A stretch of DNA of 64,000 nt from Corythucha ciliata (GCA_038030265.1 CM075939.1:12939253-13003252); one strand, 5' to 3'; counted from the stretch's first letter, positions 49,527 to 61,699 are shown. Translations and numbers: made by a program. The notes: a model not told the origin generated them from the sequence alone.

Positions 49527-50335
49527 TTTTTTAAATTTTTTTAACGTTCAACGCTCAATTATTCCAATAGTTGTTATTATTATTGCTTTAATTTTACACT
49601 TTTAATAATTACGGAACAGGGATTTTAGTTTAAAGAGGACAAAGTGATACGGATTTTGTACAGTTCCTGTTAGACTAATGCTTAAACTATTACTCGTGAT
49701 TTCTAATAATACGTACATGTTATTCTAGAGAGCAATTTATTTAAAAATACACTTTTTTATGTAACATTGTGTGTTGATCAGACGAGATCATCGACCAATC
49801 AACTTCCCTTTGCCCCCCCCCCCCCATCCAAGTATCCCTTCCAGCCTGTGGTGGGCTTATAGGCTAAAATGCTGCTCCTTCTCCAATGCATGGGGTTTTG
49901 GGGTAATGCATGATGTTGCAAAGGAGGGGAAAAACATTAAGAGCGACAGCGATTCATGCTGTCAAATATGTTTGTGGGGGGGGGGGGATCTGTTTTATTT
50001 TGCCCTGGACGGTTTATAGAAACATTGGACTCTTATGTCGTGTCAATTGATTCCGTAGCTCAGGAAAAACTGCATTTTGGTGCAGAACAGCTACCAAACA
50101 TAAAAAAATGTTTTTGTATTTTTACTCCAAAATTACAAGAGTCTCGGAGTGTGACGCCCACGGGTTGTCACCGAAAATTTCAGATGGCCCAAGTACTACG
50201 ACGTAAACGTCGTTCAAACAATTAAATAACGGTCGGTGGTATTTGAGAGTTTGGCCACAGCACTCACTGCGCCGGCAGCACCTTCTGGATAGAAGGGAAC
50301 GAAAAATAAAGCGGCAATTATTTACTATATCCAGC
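49527..50335 (+). other. P450 3' region and intergenic sequence
   Basis: Presumed 3' UTR without a clear AATAAA close to the stop; C13 (49813-49825) and G12 (49976-49987) runs. No further gene. Confidence 0.4.
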
Positions 50336-50340
50336 GTAGC

Positions 50341-51945
50341 GTACCGAGATAGTGGTGAGGGGGGGGGGCAGATCACCCACCCCCGACGGCAGAGGTAAAT
50401 TGGCAGTTAAAATAGAGAAAATACGCTGATCCCCGCAAGTTTCTTCATCAGGTCCTTTGAACAGATGTGAGAAGAAGCTCTCATGTGCCGATCTTGAGAT
50501 AAGTCCGAGGATTTTTTTTTATTTAAGCGCTAATATTCGTGGCTAAAACTGTAAAAAACAAACGCTCATTCGTAGTTTCTCGATGCAACTTTCAAACTAT
50601 TATTGAGAAAAAATCGCTGATTCGCGGAAAATACTCTAACAGCAACGATATACAAGTTGAAAAATTGCGGCTGAAATTGAAAAAAATCGCTAATTCGCGG
50701 GTAACCTATGCGAAAAACGTTAATTTGCGGATAAAAAAGCAATAATTCGCGGCGAAAATTGAGAAAATCCCAATCCGTAGCTTTTGAAGGATATTTCGAG
50801 AAAATGTTCTTATCGAAAGCCAAAATTGATTTAAAAAAAAACGAAAAAAAAACGCTAACTCACGGCTAATATTGATAAAATCCCAATTAGAGCGCCTAAA
50901 ATTAATATAAACGTTAATGTTCAGCTCGAATAGAGAAAAGTGCTAAAAATTTAGGAAAACGCCAATTTTTAAACAAGAAGCGCTATTTCACTGCTAAAAT
51001 GGAGAAAATGCATTAATTTTTGGCTAAAATAGAGACAAATTTCAGTCTGAGTTTAAAATTCAGAATGGCAAAAATGGAAAATGGAAAAGCCACAAATTAG
51101 CACTTTTGTCTTCAATTTCAGCGAAGAGTTAGCGAGTATTTTTGGTTTTTTGGTTTATTCTTCATTATCATTACTTTAGCGCTTTTTCTCAATTTTATCG
51201 GTAAATTAGTCCACTAATTAGCGATGTTTCGCCATTTTAGTCGTGAATTAGCGATTTTTCTGAATTTCGCGGTGAATTCGTGTTTTCCCTAACGCTATCG
51301 AGCCACGGCAAAAATTGAGAAAAATAGCTAATTCGCTAATGAAACTGACAAAAAGCGCTAATTAGCGGCTAAACTGGAAACGACCCTATTTCTCGGACAC
51401 AATTGAAAATAATCGCGAAAATTGTAAAAATCCGATAATTTGCGGATAAAGCCTAGAAAAAACGTTAGTTCGCGGATACATATGAAAAAAATCGGCTAAT
51501 TCACGGATAAAATTGAAAAAAACGTTAATTCAGGACCAAAATTTAGTAATAATAATGCTGACTGTCGGCTAAAATTTAGGAAAACACAAATCTGAGGCTT
51601 CTGATGGTAACTTTGGGCCTAAAACTGAGAAATAGCGCTAGTCCATAAATAGCTAAAAGTTGAACAAAATTGTTAATGCTGGGCAAAAATTGTTCATGCA
51701 CCGCTCATTTCCGGCCAACAGTGATCTCTAATTAGCTTGGCTGAAATTAACGAAAATCGATATACTCGCAGCGAAAAAGTGCCAATTCACTGCTGAAAAG
51801 GTGAAAATCGCTAATTTGCTGCAACAATCGAGGAAATCTTTAATTCAAGGCAAAAATTGGTGAAAATGATAAAATGGGATAAAAACGCTGCTTCGCGGCT
51901 AAATTGAGGAAAATCACCAATTCACGGCTATTTTATAGTTTTGAA
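50341..51945. repeat. Family A long unit: direct, inverted, direct
   Basis: Begins with GTACCGAG at 50341. Direct units run to about 51060, inverted units from 51080 to 51300, and direct units again to 51945. The inverted to direct junction near 51300 (GCTATCGAGCCA) is also seen at about 8540, where the inverted block ends with the same sequence. Confidence 0.75.
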
Positions 51946-52069
51946 GTATTTATAAATCACATGCGCTTCCAGAGTCATTTTTTATAGTCAACACCCCCCC
52001 CCCCCAACACGATTTTACTAGACGCGTAGGTCGCTCGGCTCTCCCCCCCTTAGAGCCGGCACTGCCTAC

Positions 52070-52310
52070 GCCCTACGCCGATCGGTCCGGGCCATATCTT
52101 GCCCTACAGGATTGCTCGAAAAAACTTGTTCTTTCGCACATAGGCTCCATTTTGGATCTAGTTGGTCCTAACAGCAGCCTCCCTGGGGTTTTCTAGCTCA
52201 AAAGCGGGTCCAAAAATGGGGGTTTCCAGAGGTATTAAGATCATATAGGGGTGTATAGGGTATCGATTTTCGTGTAATTTCAAGCTGGATCTGGCATAAT
52301 CTGGATGGAT
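52070..52310 (+). repeat. Dispersed repeat F, middle portion
   Basis: Collinear with 61910-62140 through GGGCCATATCTTGCCCTA, GATTGCTCGAAAAAACT and GTGTAATTTCAAGCTGGAT. Confidence 0.8.
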
Positions 52311-52329
52311 CTGGTAAAATTTGCAGTTT

Positions 52330-52680
52330 TTTTTTTTTTTTTTTCAATTTTAGCTGCAAAGCGTTTTTTAAAATTATAGTCGTGAACTAGCGGCTTATCT
52401 CAATTTCACCGTGAATTAGCGTTCCTTTCAATTTTAGCCTCAAATTGAAGAATTTGTTCACATATAGCCATGAATTGACAGTCTTTAATCTCATCTACAA
52501 CCACGAAGTTGCCTCCAGAAACTGCGAATTGGCATTTTCTCGATTTTCGCCGCAAGTAAGTAGCGTTCTTGCCGAGCTGTATATGCTGCGGATCAGCGAT
52601 TTTTCTGCAAATTAGCATTTTTTATCAACTTCAGCTGTAAAACAGCCTCTATACAGCATGAATTAGTGATTTGTGAATTA
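52330..52680 (-). repeat. Family A array, inverted
   Basis: Minus-oriented units preceding the retrotransposon insertion at about 52680. Confidence 0.7.
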
Positions 52681-54803
52681 GTGATGCGACGGAATCGTCC
52701 CCGGCCTCCTCCAGAGAGCGGGCGGGCGGGCCCAGGCACGAATAAGGGCGAGCTGTTTGTGAGAAGTCTGACTTCAGGACAGGTACCGACGGCGTGGAAA
52801 CGGATGAGACCTAAAGGTGGCGGGAAGCACGATAAATCGGATAATTTTAGACCCATAAGCCTAAGTTCGGTTATGATGAGACTGATGGAGAAAATATTGG
52901 ACATCGAGGGGGCTTTCAATCAAGTATCGTTCGGGAGCATAATGGAGGCTTTAGAACTCTTTAGGGTAGAGCCAGTGTTGAGAAACTGGATAGGGCATGC
53001 ATTGAGAGGTGGGTCTCAGCGGAATTTGGGGGGGGGGAGTGTAGAGTAGAGAGGAGAGCCAACAGCAGGGAAACTCCCCAAGGCTCAAGCCTCTCCCCAC
53101 TTCTCTGTATAATGGTAGTGGATGGATTAATTAGGTTAGTGGAAGGCTTTTACACCCAATTCTTTGCTGACGATGGGGTGATAGTCATTAGGGGGAAAGA
53201 CCTATCGACGCTTTGCGCCCTGATGAGGCAAGCGATTGGGTTGGTGAACGGATGGTGTGAGCCTAGAGGCTTGAGGATAAACCCGGAAAAAAAGAAGCTG
53301 GTACTTTTTACCAGGAAAAGGGCTATGCGGAGGTTAGAACCCATATGTCACAAGGGGGAAGTAATCGTTTTAGCTCTATTTTAGCTTAGGATCGACCCCG
53401 GGAACGACTTATTGGTTATACACAGGTGCAATAAGGCCAAGGATCTTATATGGGGCTGTAGTGTGGTGGAAGGCAGGCAGTAACGCCTCGAATGCAAGTA
53501 AGCTGGGCAGGATTCAGAGACTGGCATGTCTAGCAGTGCTAGGAGCGTTTGGAACGACGCCAACTAGGCCGATGGAATAGTAATACTGGGGCTAAGACCC
53601 TTGAGCCTGGAGGTCAAGGCGCGGGCCATGGAGACAGCCTACAGGATGGACTGTTTGGGGGGACAGAGATCAAACAGAGAGAGGGGAAGAACAGGAGAAA
53701 TTCAGAAATTCATGTATGAGGTCGCCCCAAGACCAAGATGAGATCAGATCAGGTAGCACAGTTCGCGGATTTCGAGATATCAATCCCATTAAGCTGAGTT
53801 TAGGGTAAGGAAGGGGGAAAAATCCCGACGCGGAAGACCATACGGTTCGGTACACGGATGGATCGAGACTGGGGAATGAGGGGGGGGCGATCGGGGGTGG
53901 GCATTTACGTGCCCGACCTGATGTTTGAGGAGAGCATCACGCTTGGAACACAAGCGACTGTGTTTCAGGCAGAAGTTATGGCGATTGAGGCACGTGCGAT
54001 TGAATTGAAAAAGAGGGGGACAACGGACAGGCGAATTACGATATACTCCGACAGCCGGGCTGCCCTCGGTGCTATAACCAGGCCGGTAGTAACATCCGGG
54101 GTGGTAGCGAGCTGTAGGAGAAGTATCAGAGAATTACAGGAAAAGGGGAACGAAGTGACCTTAGGCTGGGTGCCGGGACACGCGGGTGTACCGGGCAACG
54201 AGAAGGCAGATGAGTTGGCGAAAAAGCGGGCCTTGACCCAATACGAGGGGCCCGAACCCGTTCTGGGGGTGGCAAAAGAGTCCGGCTTGGGAGAGATCAG
54301 AGGATGGGCAGTAGGCCGCGCTCAGGCTATATGGGAACAGGAAATTCACTGCCGGCAAGCAAGAGAGGGCATCAAGGGGACGGATAGGAAAACAATGAAA
54401 TGGCTGCTCAGTTTAAGGCGGAGGCAGACTAGAAGGGTAGTGGGGTACTTCACGGGACATTATGCTGTGGAGAGACACCTGCACCTGATGAATGTGGTCA
54501 GCAGCCCTGCCTGTGGGAAATGCGGACTCGCAGAGGGGATGATGAAGCATATAGTGTGCGAATGCGATAGGTACGCAGGGACGAGATTCGAAATGTTCGG
54601 GGATGATAGGATTCCCTCTCTAGAATTCTCCCGGACTAATGGGGTTCAGGTCCTGGAGTTTCTCGAGAGAATAGGAAGATTTGAGGAGCTGTACTAGGCC
54701 TTCCGAGTCTGCAGCCCCACGGGGTATGGTGTATGAGCCTACTGATGGCTTTGGCACCGGCGGGCTCGGCTAGGCCGGGTCCGCGCCCACGAAAAAAAAA
54801 AAA
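52666..54803 (+). pseudogene. Non-LTR retrotransposon with RT and RNase H (I-like), broken
   Basis: Reads in pieces as the second ORF of a non-LTR element. 52666-53049: RT finger (NFRPISLSS) joined directly to motif A (DIEGAFN), so about 60 residues between are deleted. 53060-53384: motif B (TPQGSSLSPLL) and the catalytic FADD box. 53858-54697: RNase H of 279 codons with YSDSRAALG, WVPGHAGVPG and NEKADELAKK, then a Cys/His cluster (CGKCGL...H...CEC) typical of these elements. The poly(A) tail at 54792-54803 marks the 3' end. Frameshifts separate the parts; two of them fall in G runs (53028-53037 and near 53881). It is GC-richer than its surroundings, suggesting a fairly recent arrival. RNase H points to the I/Loa-type group; the exact clade is not settled. 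Confidence 0.88.
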
Positions 54804-55290
54804 TCGTTGCGTCTGAAGGCAACTTTGTGACTAAAATTGAGACAAAGTGCATGGCACAAATTGAATAAAATTTCTAATTCAAGCGCGAATTAGTGCTTTT
54901 TGCTCATCTGAGTCACTAAATACGGACTTTTCTCAATTTCAACCGTGAATTTGCATTTTTCAGTATATCACATCTCGCCATGCACAGTTGATGCCAATGC
55001 ACAGTTACAGGATAACCTGGCTGGCGGGATGCAATGTTGCTTGAAGAGATCTTGTGTGTGTGGGGGGGGGGGGATCCCATAGATGTTGGCTGGTCCTTTT
55101 GAAGAGTTCTGCTATACACCTCATTGAAACTGTTTCGGCGCCACTGACCAGCCTAGGTTGAAAAGGGACAGCGTTTAGTGAAAAGAATATTAGGATGGTT
55201 GCCACGAGCTGCGTGGACACAGAAAGTCCGAGAGGCCAAGGAAATGTTATACCGTCGGTGAAAGGAGACAATTACGAAGAAGGAATTTAC
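54804..55290. other. Remnants of family A and a SINE-like fragment
   Basis: A few family A units (54820-54960), a G12 run (55062-55073) and a fragment with CTGCTATACACCTCATTGAAA and TTTCGGCGCCACTG (about 55105-55145) matching the SINE-like element at 39165-39475. Confidence 0.6.
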
Positions 55291-55295
55291 AATGT

Positions 55296-55590
55296 TTATC
55301 TTGCGACATACAACCGGCTGAATCTTGGAAGGAAAAGGGCCAAAACCGAAATAAAGTACTTGATATTTATAATTAGCTCCTTCGAACTGCCATGAATGCC
55401 AGCGTATAGCAGTGCCAGAGTAAGGGGCACTGGACAGTGTACTTTAACAACACGAAGCACACTTGAAGCATGTGCTTCAATCTTTTGAATAAAATATTTA
55501 GAGATGGTGGAAAGTAAGGAAACATTCCAAAATAACGCAGGAAAGTTAGTAGCGTCAAAAAGTACAGTTTTTTTTTTTAACGTTTGGCTA
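55296..55590 (-). pseudogene. Gustatory receptor N-terminal fragment
   Basis: One minus-strand frame reads TLLTFLRYFGMFPYF, matching TLLTFLRYGGAFPFT at the N-terminus of the receptor gene at 55794-57077. The similarity appears to continue in another frame (KYFIS region), indicating a frameshift. No C-terminal exons follow; the rest is lost. It is a decayed tandem duplicate lying just downstream of the intact gene. Confidence 0.65.
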
Positions 55591-55793
55591 CGTGGGACCA
55601 TCATAAAAAGAATTGTGATCGTTTTCTCTGAGAGGATATTGAACAGGTAGTGAAAGCTCCTGTCTTTACTGTAGCGTTATCGATCATTAAAACCTAATAA
55701 TTGTCTCACTAAATTAACAATACGACGCGTTAAAAATTTTTTCAGACAAGTTCAAGTTTGCATGGACATAGTTGGAGCTATTTCGGGCTGTAT

Positions 55794-57077
55794 CTAAGGG
55801 GACTGATTTTTAATTTCTGAGGGGTAATTTGGACTAGACAGCTGGTTTAGTATTACTGAGTATGCAAAGCATGTCCCGGCAATCTTTTGTGAAAAACAAA
55901 AAAAAGTAATTAAAAAAAAATCAATCCACCATGTGTTACTCCTTGCAAAAAAGGTACCCACCGAAGTTAGAAGAGTACATTTGATGTCAAAGAACCCCCA
56001 GGCACTGAAATTCAACTTCCGGTCTCGAAGACAGTGGAGTAATACTTTTCTCTGTCAAAATAAACTTGTTGAAATCGTTTCATAAGGGAGAATAATGAAT
56101 GGGCAGCTGTACATTATTCAAGTGAGGCGATTTTTCTTCAGTGGCGTATGTCAGTAACATCTTCGTAAATTGTTCAGCCTGAAAGAGGAATTCAATTGAA
56201 TTGGTCTGCCATATTGAGGGGGGGGGGGAGTTACCGCATTTACTTTGTTCGAACTCGAGTCAAAAACTGTGATGATACAAATCAATTGAACGACGGAGGT
56301 CAGTACGGCAGGCGTAGTGTAGAACATGGAACATTCAGCGTCACAAACTTTGATGCTCCAAAATATCAGGAGCACTATGATGAGAACAAGGTGGAATATC
56401 AATAGGAAAATTTGTAAACCGAAATAATCTTCAAATAGATAGCAATTGTCCAGCAGTGAGTCCCAATTTAAAATGGCATCGCTCGGATTTCGTTTGAGTT
56501 TAAGATCGCTCGCTAGTTTACCGAGAACGACGTCGAAGCAAGCGTTCAAACTCTCAGCGAATGTGAGTATTTTCAGCGTGACAACGTGTAGATTCACGAT
56601 GTAATAATATTGGGACAGAACTAAAGCGGCGGTGTTTAGGTCGTAAACAGCGAAGCGTGACACAGCGGCGAATATCATAATCAGGGAGTTCAACGCGAAA
56701 GAAAATAAAAATACTGTTATTTGAATGGACTGAATCTCGAATGAAAACGAACCGTTCGGACTTTGAAAATAAACGGCTAACCCTTCGAATATTTTCTGGA
56801 GCTTACCACCGTTCAAAACTGGTTGGACAAGTATGGGAGTACGAACAACCGAACTCGAGATGAAATACGTACATTTCACAAATACCGCCCATTCTAAATA
56901 TTCGGATTCAAGGAATATGAGGAACATGTACGCTTTACACGAGAATTCCGCTATCTGCAAGAAAACGCTCCAGAAAAACAATCCTTTGGATATTTTCAAA
57001 TTGCCAGAATGAAGCGTAAAAGGAAAGGCTCCCCCGTAACGAAGGAAAGTTAGCAATGTCCACAAAGACAGAGCCAT
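55794..57077 (-). CDS. Gustatory receptor (7tm_7 family), four exons
   Basis: Predicted chemosensory ligand-gated channel of 359 residues. Exons: 57077-56244 (278 codons), 56178-56113 (22), 56051-55962 (30) and 55883-55794 (30 with stop). Introns of 65, 61 and 78 bp are all phase 0 and at the same protein positions as in the receptor at 21822-23934. Exon 2 begins AEQFTKM; exon 3 carries SAWGFFDIKCTLLTS; exon 4 begins IAGTCFAYSVILNQL, the counterpart of the last-helix signature, and has about a dozen extra residues. The first intron contains a C11 run in the coding sense. A decayed relative lies downstream. The ligand is unknown. Confidence 0.9.
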
Positions 57078-58019
57078 GCTATAATGATAGGGATAGCTAA
57101 TGTAAATTTAACCGCAAAGGTAAGCCACGCTGAATAATTTCAACTGATAGGTATGGGGACTGGCTATAAATGTTGAACATCATTATGAGGGCTAGCCTAC
57201 CATAATAAAATACAATATCGATTGATCGATTGTATAGCTTTTAAATGGATGGGATGATTAACTATTCATACACGTTTTAAAGCTGTTCAGTTCACCTAAA
57301 ATAATGTATTTGAATTCCTCCTATATTTGTTCTCTACCTGATATTGAATATAGAGGGTCAGCAAAGTCGTGAAACGTCCGCAGGGTGAAGAATAAAATAT
57401 TTTAGTCATTGACAATTGAGTGTGATGGAGTAATGGGTCATTCTGCGCGGAATGGGACGGGAGAAACTCATGCCCCCCAAACACCACCACCACCACCTCA
57501 TTGCTTTCAATAGGTTCCCCTTCCTCACCCATCAGTATGCTAAGCAAATTAAAGAAGCAGCTATAAAAACTATAAAGTTGGGGCTCCGGACCCGGGATAA
57601 CATATATCGGGCTCTCTCTGTGATGGGGGGGGGGGGAGTCACTTTCATTCCCACGTGGGGTTCTCATGGTTTGAAATTGGTTTTTAAAAGTATGTAAGTA
57701 ATTACTTTCGATAAAAAGTACTGTCGTGCACGGGTAAAGTGGTAGGAATTTAAGTCAATTTTCTAATTTTTGAGAATCAAATATTGATGTAAAATTCGGT
57801 CACTTCCCTGGCCACGCCTTTTTTCACTTTTAACCGAAAACCATGGGCGTAGCCTCAGGGAAGGGGGCAGTTGCCCTCTACCTCGACTCGAAATCGAAGC
57901 CGCGGCTTAGTGAGGCAGCTGCCCTCCCTTAGATAATACCATCAAAAAGGAGAATAATTCATTGAGGGTCGTCACCGATTTCGTGAAAGTTTGAAAAATT
58001 CAAACTATTTTTCATGAAA
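57078..58019. other. Intergenic region upstream of the receptor gene
   Basis: No array and no gene. A G12 run lies at 57625-57636. A GCAGTTGCCCTC segment at about 57868 recurs at about 60358, suggesting another low-copy dispersed repeat. Confidence 0.4.
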
Positions 58020-58780
58020 TATATATTTTGCAGATTTGGCTTCACTAGAAACCATAATTTCTCGGATTTCACACTCTAAAATCAAATTTCGTGGATATTT
58101 TTCTCGCCAAAAAAGACAATTACGCGGTTCCGCCTCACTACCTATAAAACCATTTTCCTACCGAATTTTGCTCACTAAGAAAAATGTGCAGATATACATA
58201 CTAATTTTTTACGGTTTTCGCGCACTAGAAACCCCATTTTTGCAAGTCTGACTGACTAAAAAAACATTTTCGCTAATTTCATCCACTAAAAACCATTCCG
58301 CCGGTTTTTCTCGCTATAAAACCCCACTTTCACGATTCTATGGTTCATAGAAAACCCAATGTAGGCGTTGTTTGATGGTTGAAAAACAATTTCGCGGCTG
58401 TTTTGTTTGCTAAAAACAACAATTTCGCGGGGTTTCCTAATGAAAAACCAGTCGACTTATTCGATTTTGTGTATTTCTCTCGCCAAAAAAAAGTTTCGCA
58501 TGTCTGGCTCACTAAAAAATATAATACCTATCTTGGATTTTACTCGCTGAAAACTTCAAAACTTCGTGGATTTTTGTATGAACCCCAAATTTCGCGAGGT
58601 CGACATATACGTGGTTTTACAAACTAATCAAAGTATTTTCGTGATTTTGGCTCATTAAAACGAAAATTTCATGGGATTTGCTCGCCCTTGAATCAATTTT
58701 GCGGGCCTAAACTAAACTCCCAACCTCGTGGGTTTTGGGCTTGCTGAAACCCCAATTTCGTGGGGTTTGCCCAATGAAAA
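58020..58780 (+). repeat. Family C array
   Basis: Units of the AATTTCGCGGGGTTTGGCTC type with CACTAAAAACC linkers, period about 30-32 bp. Confidence 0.75.
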
Positions 58781-59679
58781 GATCACTGGCGGATTTAAGG
58801 GGGGCTATTATAGGGTCTTAGCCCCCCTGTAGTTGATCGTATTAGCCCCCCCCCCCCAAGATACTCATTCTCAAGCCCTTTTTCGGAAAGAGAAATAGGT
58901 ACTCATGTACTCATATTGATCACGAACCCCCACAATACGCAACGTCCGTTCCAGAGGGCTGGAGCTTCGTCCCTCGCCCAAGGCTGAGGGAGCACCTTTC
59001 CTAATTTGCCGGAAATCCTAACATTGACCCTCGCAGTCTAGGATTTTATCTTGGGAGGGGTTTCTGCCGGAAACATGATTGACTCTTTCTTTTGTTCCGA
59101 GTTTTAGCCACAAACTTGCCTAAAGCGCAAGTTGGAGTTTTCTCAACTTTAGCCATGAATAATGATTGATTTTTCCCAATTTTGGCCGCGATCTAAGCGA
59201 TTTTTCTCAATTTAGTCGCGAATCAACGCGTTTCCTCAACTTTAGCCGTAAATTAGCGGATTTTCACAAATTAAGCGGTGGGGCGGCCCGCCCCGGGGCA
59301 TCAGTCGGCTGAGGCTTTTATTTATTTTTAACATGAATATGTTAAAGAACCTAGCACAGTAGAGATAAATATAGCGCCCTTTTGGGCACCACCGATACAA
59401 AATACTCCACATCTTTTCAACGGCCCATAGTTGCCAAATGCTCCGTGAAATAAATCGCGGCTTATTAAGGTCATGCCAAGAAGCACCAAAACTACACAAA
59501 ATGGTCCATTGCAGACTAGGGCACCCCAATAGCAGTGTAACGACTGTCAGTTGGTGGGAGAAGGCTGATAACTATACAATGAATTTGACCGAAAGCTGAG
59601 TCTTGGCGATGGTGTGGCTCTCTTTGCGAGACAAAACAGTCTAATAACTGGCGCGGTCGTTGTTCCGTGCAAACTTCAC
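58781..59679. other. Mixed repeat remnants
   Basis: C12 run at 58846-58857, a short inverted family A block at 59095-59280, and a non-repetitive stretch (59290-59680) with no convincing gene. Confidence 0.4.
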
Positions 59680-60060
59680 GCAAATTTCGTCATTAAAAAT
59701 TCAATTTTGTCATCAAAACTTAATTTCGTCATAAAAACTGCCTTTTGTAAACTGTCTATTGGGAACAGTCAATTTCGTTCTACACATGTCAATTTCGTCC
59801 TTGGAACTGTTCATTTCGTCATGAAAATTCCATTAAAGACACTCAATTTTGTCTCATAGCCCGTAAATTTCGTCTTCTAAACTGTCAAGTTCGTCCTTTA
59901 AACTGTCAATTTCGTCCTGGAAATATGAATTTCGTAAATCAAAACTGTGTAATGTTGTCCTTGGAACTGTCAATATCATCGTATAATCTGTCAATTTCAC
60001 TCCGGAAACAGCCGATTTCACCGTCGTCGATTTAGACGTTCAAAACTGTCAAACTATCAG
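59680..60060 (+). repeat. Family D array, about 20-bp unit
   Basis: Repeated CTGTCAATTTCGTCCT-type units with a period near 20-21 bp or its multiples. Confidence 0.75.
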
Positions 60061-60605
60061 TTTTCTCCTACATTACTGACAATTCTACAAAGGTTCGAAG
60101 TGTCCTGTAAACTAATTATTCCAGTGAAAAAGTTGGCATTGAGCCTCCGGAGCCACAAAATATATAGACTTCCATAGACTTCCATGTTACTTATCGTATC
60201 ACTTCCACGATCACGGACCCCCCCCCCCCCCCCTAGACTGGCCAAACCTGTGAGAATAGTTTTTTGAATAGCCTAAGACGTTATTGATTTTTGGAAGAGT
60301 AAGGCCCGCTTCATCAAACGTTGATTAAAGAGACCATGCCAGCGGGGGCAGGGGTGGGCAGTTGCCCTCCCCTAGAATCTAAAACGCAGATTTCGTGGGG
60401 CAGCTGCCCACCCCCAAAATTCCAAAAATATCTTCCCTGATCTGGCTAACAGAAACAAAAATTTATTATATTTCGCTCCATAAAACCAATTTTGCAGATT
60501 TTTCGCACTAAAAAAACAACACATTTTCGCACATCGGTTTCACCAAAAATCAAAAATTCGCGGTTGTTTGTTGCTGACAAACCGATTTCGAGGGTCGGCT
60601 TAACA
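60061..60605. other. Spacer with G/C run and family C fragment
   Basis: Contains the longest pure run seen, C16 at 60218-60233, a GCAGTTGCCCTC repeat copy and family C units from about 60460. Confidence 0.5.
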
Positions 60606-60710
60606 TGTGTAATATGTGTGTAATAACTTGGGACTTCCGATTAAGCAACACAAAAAGAACTGTCTTTATTTATGTAAATCAGATGTTTAACTCTACTAAT
60701 TATTATGACA
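60606..60710 (-). mobile_element. 3' LTR of the Ty3/gypsy remnant (short)
   Basis: On the minus strand TGTCATAATAATTAG begins at 60710, immediately after a purine-rich tract (60730-60711), the position expected for a 3' LTR. It contains AATAAA and ends near ATTACACA at about 60606-60617. Its length of about 95-105 bp is short for an LTR, and the other boundary is uncertain because no 5' LTR is present for comparison. Confidence 0.6.
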
Positions 60711-61663
60711 TATCTTCCTTTCTTTTTTTTAAAGAAATATTACGCTTATAAGGGCGAGAAGGCCGTAAGAACCATTCATTTCTGCGGTAGACGGATCCAT
60801 CAGGTGTTTCGATCGTGTAGGATTTTCGACCTGAGAAAGACAATACCTTTGCTTTTGAGCCAGAGCTTGTGGCCCTTCCCGAACCAAACTTCTTGCCCGA
60901 TCTTCAACGGTTCTTTGTTACGGGTTCCTCTATCTCGGTATTTCTTGTATGTCTCCCGATATTTGTGTATACCTTCCGTTACTTGTTCTGGAACGCGTGG
61001 TTTCAAGACACTGTCACTCGACGGAATTAACGTTTTGGTTTTCCTTCCCATTAGTCGTTCGGCGGGAGAGCCCAAGCACCCTTTGGGAATATTTCGAGCG
61101 TTCAGCAATGCGAGATATATGTCACTTCCATCCATTTTGCATCGGGCAAGCAACTTCTTAGCCTCTTGCACGTAGCGTTCGGCCAAACCATTCGAACGAG
61201 AGTGATAAGGGCTAGACATGTCATGATTCAGAGCCCAATCTTTACAAAAACTAGAGAATTCTTTGGATGTGAAGTGGGGGCCGCCATCGGTGAGCAGCGT
61301 GTCGGGAATACCGTGAGTCGCAAACCACATTTTGAAAGCGTGAATCACTCCTCCAGTCGTTATACTGGAAATCTGGCAAAAGTCGAAAAATCCCGAGTAG
61401 CTGTCAGCAATAAGTAAATAGTTTTTCCCGTAGAAATGAAAGAAATCTGAAGCGACGATCATCCAAGGTCTTGACGGTATTTCGTGCAAAGTTACTGGAG
61501 ACTCCTCCTGATCTCTTCGTTGTGACTGGCACACATTGCAACTTTGAACATAATTTGTTATGTCTGTGCAGATTTTTCGCACTAAAATCCCATTTTCACA
61601 AGGTTCGACACGCAATTTCGTGTGTTTGGGATAGCTCAAATCGTGTTTAGCCTGGTGGGCCAT
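60711..61663 (-). pseudogene. Ty3/gypsy retrotransposon integrase fragment
   Basis: Minus-strand frame with the retroviral-type integrase core that inserts element DNA. A zinc-binding remnant has CNVC at residues 42-45; the first His pair is unclear. The catalytic triad is D73, D126 and E162 of this frame, with the classical 35-residue spacing. The C-terminal frame is shifted by one base at about 60845, after which the usual ETPDGS segment continues in another frame to a stop overlapping the LTR start. Upstream (protease, RT, RNase H) is lost, with repeat F abutting near 61700. Purine tract at 60711-60730. Inactive. Confidence 0.85.
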
Positions 61664-61699
61664 ACAGACTTATATGGTGGTAGAGAAACTGCCAGCTCT

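Noticed and set aside
59242..59529. 95-codon minus-strand frame
   Set aside because: Ends in array sequence, no domain or splice signals recognised; left as unexplained non-repeat sequence.
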